A stretch of DNA of 64,000 nt, from assembly GCA_023079485.1 (NCBI GenBank), contig CM041084.1, forward strand, positions 70,651,709 through 70,715,708, read 5' to 3'. Every line of letters begins with the position of its first letter. Position 1 is the first letter of the stretch. A program made the translations under genes and the position numbers. Shown one piece after another: positions 59,041-64,000 of the stretch. The notes under the pieces are model-generated. The model was not told the DNA's origin and searched no databases. It saw nothing but the letters and a program-made list of their open reading frames with translations. Source of the stretch: Archilochus colubris (taxonomy: Eukaryota > Chordata > Aves > Apodiformes > Trochilidae).

Positions 59041-62000
59041 TTACACTAACCTTTCCTATCCACCTCAAAGGTACCGTAACTGGACCAGACAGTTTCACAA
59101 GGAGATTTATAATCTCTAAATATATATTGGTATTCCTACTACTGCTCCTCTCCTAGTAATACATAAATCCCTCAGAAACTAAAGATAAGCAGAGAACAGG
59201 ATTCTTTCTTTTCAGTTTCCACAGTGCATTGGAATGAAAAGATGAAGCATTCTGACTTTAATCATCAAAAAAAGTCATTTTAAGGCTTCCCTGACAATCC
59301 TTTAACAAAGTCCTCCCACCTCCAAAGCACCAGAGATCCCTGAAATAGGAAGAGGGAGGGGTGAAAGGGAGATAATCACCTTTCAGAGATATTACTTCAA
59401 TTTCCTAGGAAATAACTGCAATAGCATATCACATACAAAAGAAATTCAACTTCCACTGTTTCTGCAACTGTAATAAAAACTATTTTGCATTCACATAAAG
59501 TCTTTTATCACGTAATCTAGGTATAATTTAGCCTATAAACTCTTTCAGATGGTGTCTATCATATCTTTGTAAAGCATTTAGTACAGTAGGATAGAATATA
59601 ATTGTAGGATTTAGGGGCTAATGTAACAAATGTTTCCTCTTTAAATGAAATAAAATATAAAGTTCTTACTAGACATGCAGAGCAGTTATGGATTTCAGTG
59701 AAATATATTTTTAATGTAATTAGATGACAGACTATGAGTAAAAGACCTCATTAAACTAACTTTCCTGATTATTTCTAACATTCTGTTGTTCTGCACCTAT
59801 CAAAGTTAGCACCTGCTAAATATCAGTACTTTTTATCAGGAAACTCAAAGTAAATTCCTATTAACTTGAATCTCAGTTGATAGCACAAGAGATAGAAATC
59901 TTCCTGCTCTTACTGCCTTAATAGTTCAACATATTTATGTACCAGCTCTTTCAGAAGTTGAAATTCTTAATAATTTCAGGCCATTTAATTAACTTTGGAA
60001 CTAAATTTTCCCTCTATTTCCCATTGTAAAGCAACAATAAATGGAAGCTCAGAAACTCAGCTTAAGCTATTTGGTCTGATAATGTCAAAGAGCTATGTGA
60101 CCTCTGAACCATACTTATAGCCTGGAAAAACTACTGAAAGGTCCTCAGAAGCTGATAAACCTGCCCAATTTCAGCAACACATGCTCTTCATGTAACAGGA
60201 AGCTGTGAAAATCATTCATCACCTAGACCACCAAAGTGCAGTTCCTCTCAGTTAGAAATGCCAGCTGAGACTGCCAAAAGGATCACAACTTCAGAAGGAA
60301 ATGCAGAGTTTCTTCTGACAGGATTGCTCTAAAACCAGCTTATTCCTTTGGATACTGGGCTGTGCAGAAAAAAAGAAAAATTCCTGCAAGAGTACAGTCT
60401 TTCTGGTGTTACCTATTGAGGAGGTGCACGCCTTCCCTTTTCTGACAGATGTAGAGCTTGGAGAGAGCAACACAAGTTGAATGATGAAATAGTCTGGAGA
60501 TGTCACCCTAGAAACTAACTGTGTGAGCCAAAAGATGCCTTTATAATAAGACCTTTTAGAAGTGCAGCTATTTAGTATTACCAGCATTAAATTCTTCATC
60601 TAGCACATATAAGAATGCCTTCCTTCCTGAGACATTAGAACCTCTTAGTAATCAAAATGCTGAAACTGTATGGCAAAAAATTGGCATATAAATCTATGTG
60701 TAATGGCAGGATTGGTTGTTTTTTGTTGTTTGTCTGTCTGTTTTGTGTTTTTTTTTTCCAGTAGAACTTATGTGCTATTCTGTTACATGGAGGAATTTGC
60801 AAGCTATAGAGACTTACAGTTCTAAGGTCAAGAGGTGCTTCTGCCCCTACTTGTCAGCCGATAAATTTACAACTCTGGACACTCTTCAGTAACCACAGAT
60901 TTTCCCACTTGGCTGCTTGAGGGTGCATTGTGTGTTGCAGCTGACATCTATCAAAAAACATTTGGCTTTTCTAAATCACTTCTTTCCCTTGCAACTATTG
61001 TTATTCACATTAATACTCAGAACATCCATTTTGAACAAGTGAGACTAAAACATCTAGAGAAATTCATTATCAGGTAAGATTTATCAGGTACATAGATTTT
61101 CTGCTTAACACCTCAAAAGTTCCAAGAGCTACTTGACCTACAAAAACACTTCCCTTTCACATATGTCTTCACCTTTTTAATTAGAAGTTTTCAGGGTATT
61201 TACAGCCTGGAATTAACCCTCAGATAATTAAAAAAAAAATAAAATTCAAAACTACAGAACCTGCATTCTGTAGTCCCATCATCTAATATGGAAAAAAGAG
61301 TTTCTCTGTTTTGAAATATATGCCAAGCATTACCTTTGTGTCACCTTCAGGTTTTCCATCATGAAATGATTTCAATGTCCTCTCCTCAAAACGGTGTTGC
61401 AAGATGAAGTTGGAACCATACTGTCACTATTTACTGTACAACTAGAAGTCCACTTTGAGCCTGAATAGCTGTCAGATTTAAATAAAAAATATTATCATGA
61501 TGAGTTGGGGTTTAGTTGTTTTTTTCCCTAAATTGCCTCCAATCTTTTTGAGGTTGGTCCTTCATTAAAAAAGATGCTATAAAATCTGTATTATAAAAAG
61601 ATTCATGATGCCTATAAAACAGAAAATGAAAGAAAAAACACATAGAAATGCATCTTTTCTTGTCCCTCTTGGCATCAATATGAAATTAATGTTTACATTT
61701 CAGATTTTTCTTTCATCAGTAAAGGCACTGCAGCAGAACAGATGAATGCCAGACATACCATACTTTCTGTCTGCATTTTTAATTCATGTATTAGAAAGAA
61801 GAATTCAGCAAATCAAGAAGTTTAATTATATTTAATAATATTCTTGAAGGGAATGAGGATACAATGAATTCAAGGTTCAGGTTTTTTGTTGTAAATCATA
61901 TCTTTCCATAAGACAATGAGATCCTTATTTCTTGAGGCAACATAGAAAGGCAAGAAACACTGTGACTGTGTTCTCTTCTTTCTATGGCCTGCGGGAAAGC

Positions 62001-62107
62001 CGGGCCCTATGAAGTGTCATAGTGCCTCACAAGGCACTCACGTCCTCTATTGCTGCATCCACAATGGTGTGTGACCAGAGGTGAAGGCTATACCTCAGAA
62101 GGAAACA
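59041..62107. other. Intergenic DNA, no gene seen
   Basis: AT-rich background. A GC-richer patch just before the satellite (61985-62100, with GCGGGAAAGCCGGGCCC) is not a clear satellite unit. No supported gene. Confidence 0.55.
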
Positions 62108-64000
62108 GCCTTCTACTGGTGCTCTCAGGTGAGGGCAATGAGCTGATAAGGGGGCACAACCCAGCACTGCCAAGAGGGATATAAAGGGCTGGAAAGGATT
62201 GCCCCACCTTCTGCTGGTGGCCTAAGGTGAGGCCAATCAGCTGATAAGAGGGTGGAACACAACACTGCAGAGAGAGATATAAATTCCTGTGAAGAGCCAC
62301 CCAACCTACTGCTAGTGGTCTTAGAAGAGGCCAATCAGCTGATAAGTGGGCAGCACCCAGCACTGCTGAGATGTATATAAAGGGCTGTGAAGTGCTGCAA
62401 AGACCTGCACAACATTCTGCTGGTGGTCTCAGGAGAGGCCAATCAGCTGATAAGGGAGTGGCACCCAGCACTGCCAAGAGGGATATAAAGGGTTGTGAAG
62501 AGCTGTGCAACCTTCTGCTGGTGCTCTCAGGTGAGGCCAGTGAGGTGATAAGGGGGAAGCACCCATCACTGCTGAGAGGGATATAAAGGGCTGCCCCACA
62601 TTCTGCTGGCAGCCTGAGATAAGACCAATCATCTGATAAGGGGGTGGCACCTAGCACTGCCAAGAGGGATATAAATTCCTACGAAGAGCTGCCCCACCTT
62701 TTGCTGGAGCTCTCAGGTGAGGCCAATCTGCCGATAAGAAGGCAGCACCAAGCACTGCTGACAAGGATACAAATTCCTGCGAAGAGCTGTCCCATCTTCT
62801 GCCGGTGGTCTCAGGCAAGGCCAATCAGTTGATAAGGGGGCGGCACCCAGCACTTCCGAGAGGGATATAAAAGGCTGCAAAGAGCTTTCCCACCTTCTGG
62901 TGGTGGCCTCAGGTGAGGCCAATCAGCTGATAAGGGCATGGCAACGAGCACTACCAAGAGGGATATAAAGGGCTGGGAAGACCTGCGAAGAGTTTAACTA
63001 CATTCTGATGGTGGCCTCAGGTGAGGCCAATCAGTTTATAAGGGGGTGGCACCCAACACTACCAAAAGAGATATAAAGGATGCCAAAGATCTGCCCCATC
63101 TTATGCTAGTGGCCTCAGGTGAGGCCAATTAGCTAATAAGAGGGCAACACCCAGCACTGCCAGGAGGGACACAGAAGGCTTCAAAGAGGTGCAAAAACCT
63201 GCACTACCTTCTACTGGTGGTCTCCTGTGAGGCCAATCATCTGATAAGGGAGTGGCACCAAGCACTGCCTCAAGAGATATAAAGAGCTGTGCCACCTTCT
63301 TCTGGTGGCCTCAGGTAAGACCAATAAGCTGATAAGGGAGTGGCACCCTGCACTACCGAGAGAGATGTAAAGGGGTGCGAAGGACTTCCCCAGCTTCTGC
63401 TGCTAACCTCAAGTGAGGCCGGTCAGGTCATAAGAGGGCAGCACCCAGCACTGCCAAGAGGGATATAAAGAGCTGCCCCACCTTCTGCTGGTAGCCTCAG
63501 GTCAGGCCAAAGCGCTGAAAAGGAAGCGGCACCTAGCACTTCCGAGAGGCATATTAAAAGCTTTGAAGAGCTGCGAAGAGCTGCCCTACATTCTGCAAGT
63601 TGTCCCAGGTGAGGCCAATCAGCATATAAGGGAGCAGCACCCAGCACTGCCGAGAGGGATATAAAGAGCTGTGCCACCTTCTTCTGGTGGCCTCAGGTAA
63701 GGCCTATAAGCTGATAAGGGAATAGCACCCAGCACTGCTGAGAGGGTTATAAAGGGCTTTGAAGAGCTGCACAAAGGTGCACTACCTTCTGCTGGTCTCA
63801 GGTGATGCCAATCAACTGATAAGGATGCATACCCAGCTCTGTCACAAAGGATATAAATTCCTACAAAGAGTTGACCAACTTTCTGCTGGTGATCTCAGGT
63901 GAGGCCAATCAGCTGATAAGGGGGTGGCACCCAGCACTGCCCAAAGGGCTATAAATTCCTTCAAAGTGCTGCCCCACATTCTGCTGGTGGTCTAAGGTGA
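62108..64000 (+). repeat. Tandem satellite, unit about 98 bp, promoter-like motifs, runs off the window
   Basis: At least 19 units. The unit order is TTCTGCTGGTGGCCTCAGG, TGAGGCCAATCAGCTGATAAGG, GTGGCACCCAGCACTGCC, AAGAGGGATATAAAGGGCTG, then zero to two copies of a 10-base GCGAAGAGCT-like module, then GCCCCACC. Spacing between successive GATAAG anchors (first at 62145, last at 63915) is 98, 98, 108, 98, 88, 98, 98, 98, 108, 98, 108, 88, 98, 88, 108, 88, 105, 97. Most units keep CCAAT, GATAAG and TATAAA with TATAAA about 45 nt after CCAAT. Units differ by perhaps 10-20% by eye, so the array is not freshly homogenised. Minus-strand open frames here are repeat artefacts. Confidence 0.96.

Noticed and set aside
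62088..62663. 191-codon minus-strand frame in the last 2 kb
   Set aside because: It lies wholly in the tandem satellite. The repetitive protein follows from the repeat, and the frame breaks as soon as unit lengths change phase.

Overview
The window is vertebrate, almost certainly avian, non-coding DNA. It is AT-rich with no convincing host exon, and it is peppered with CR1 LINE fragments in both orientations, several LTR-retroelement remnants, and one nearly complete endogenous retrovirus (ERV). CR1 dominance plus the small, high-identity solo LTRs is the typical bird repeat profile. I cannot name the species. I found no rRNA, tRNA, CRISPR array or bacterial-type gene.

Layout. 1-7451 is intergenic sequence with one candidate conserved regulatory block (about 2085-2300) and a (TCTCC)n microsatellite (6291-6460). 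7458-13576 is an env-less class II (ERVK, betaretrovirus-like) provirus flanked by a 6-bp target duplication (CAGAAT). It has two near-identical LTRs, a primer-binding site matching tRNA-Ala, gag, a dUTPase-protease frame, pol and a polypurine tract. The gag/pro and pro/pol junctions each carry an intact, in-phase -1 frameshift heptamer. Two lesions break it: an in-frame UGA in gag and a one-base frameshift in integrase. 13583-37245 is intergenic sequence with CR1 copies at 15220-16908 (+), 21595-23676 (+) and 26031-26500 (-), and a probable minus-strand solo LTR at 28453-28756. 37252-37551 is a solo LTR distantly related to the provirus LTR, with a 6-bp duplication. 40728-41568 is an ERVL-type solo LTR with a 5-bp duplication. 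A second ERVL-like LTR is at about 49718-50345.

44050-44823 and 54566-54938 are two diverged copies of an unclassified inverted-repeat element. 51830-54369 is an old CR1 that keeps part of ORF1 and the reverse transcriptase but lacks the endonuclease. 58336-59040 is a minus-strand CR1 3' end.

The last 1.9 kb (62108 to the window end) is a tandem satellite that continues beyond the window. Its unit is about 98 bp. Spacing between anchor motifs is 88, 98 or 108 bp in 16 of 18 measured intervals, caused by gain or loss of a 10-bp module. Most units carry CCAAT, GATA and TATAAA motifs in fixed order, like a tandemly repeated core promoter. This array is the least ordinary structure in the window; the provirus is the best-organised gene set. 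The only genes that work together here are the provirus's Gag (particle), dUTPase-protease (maturation) and Pol (copying and integration), expressed from one RNA by two successive frameshifts.
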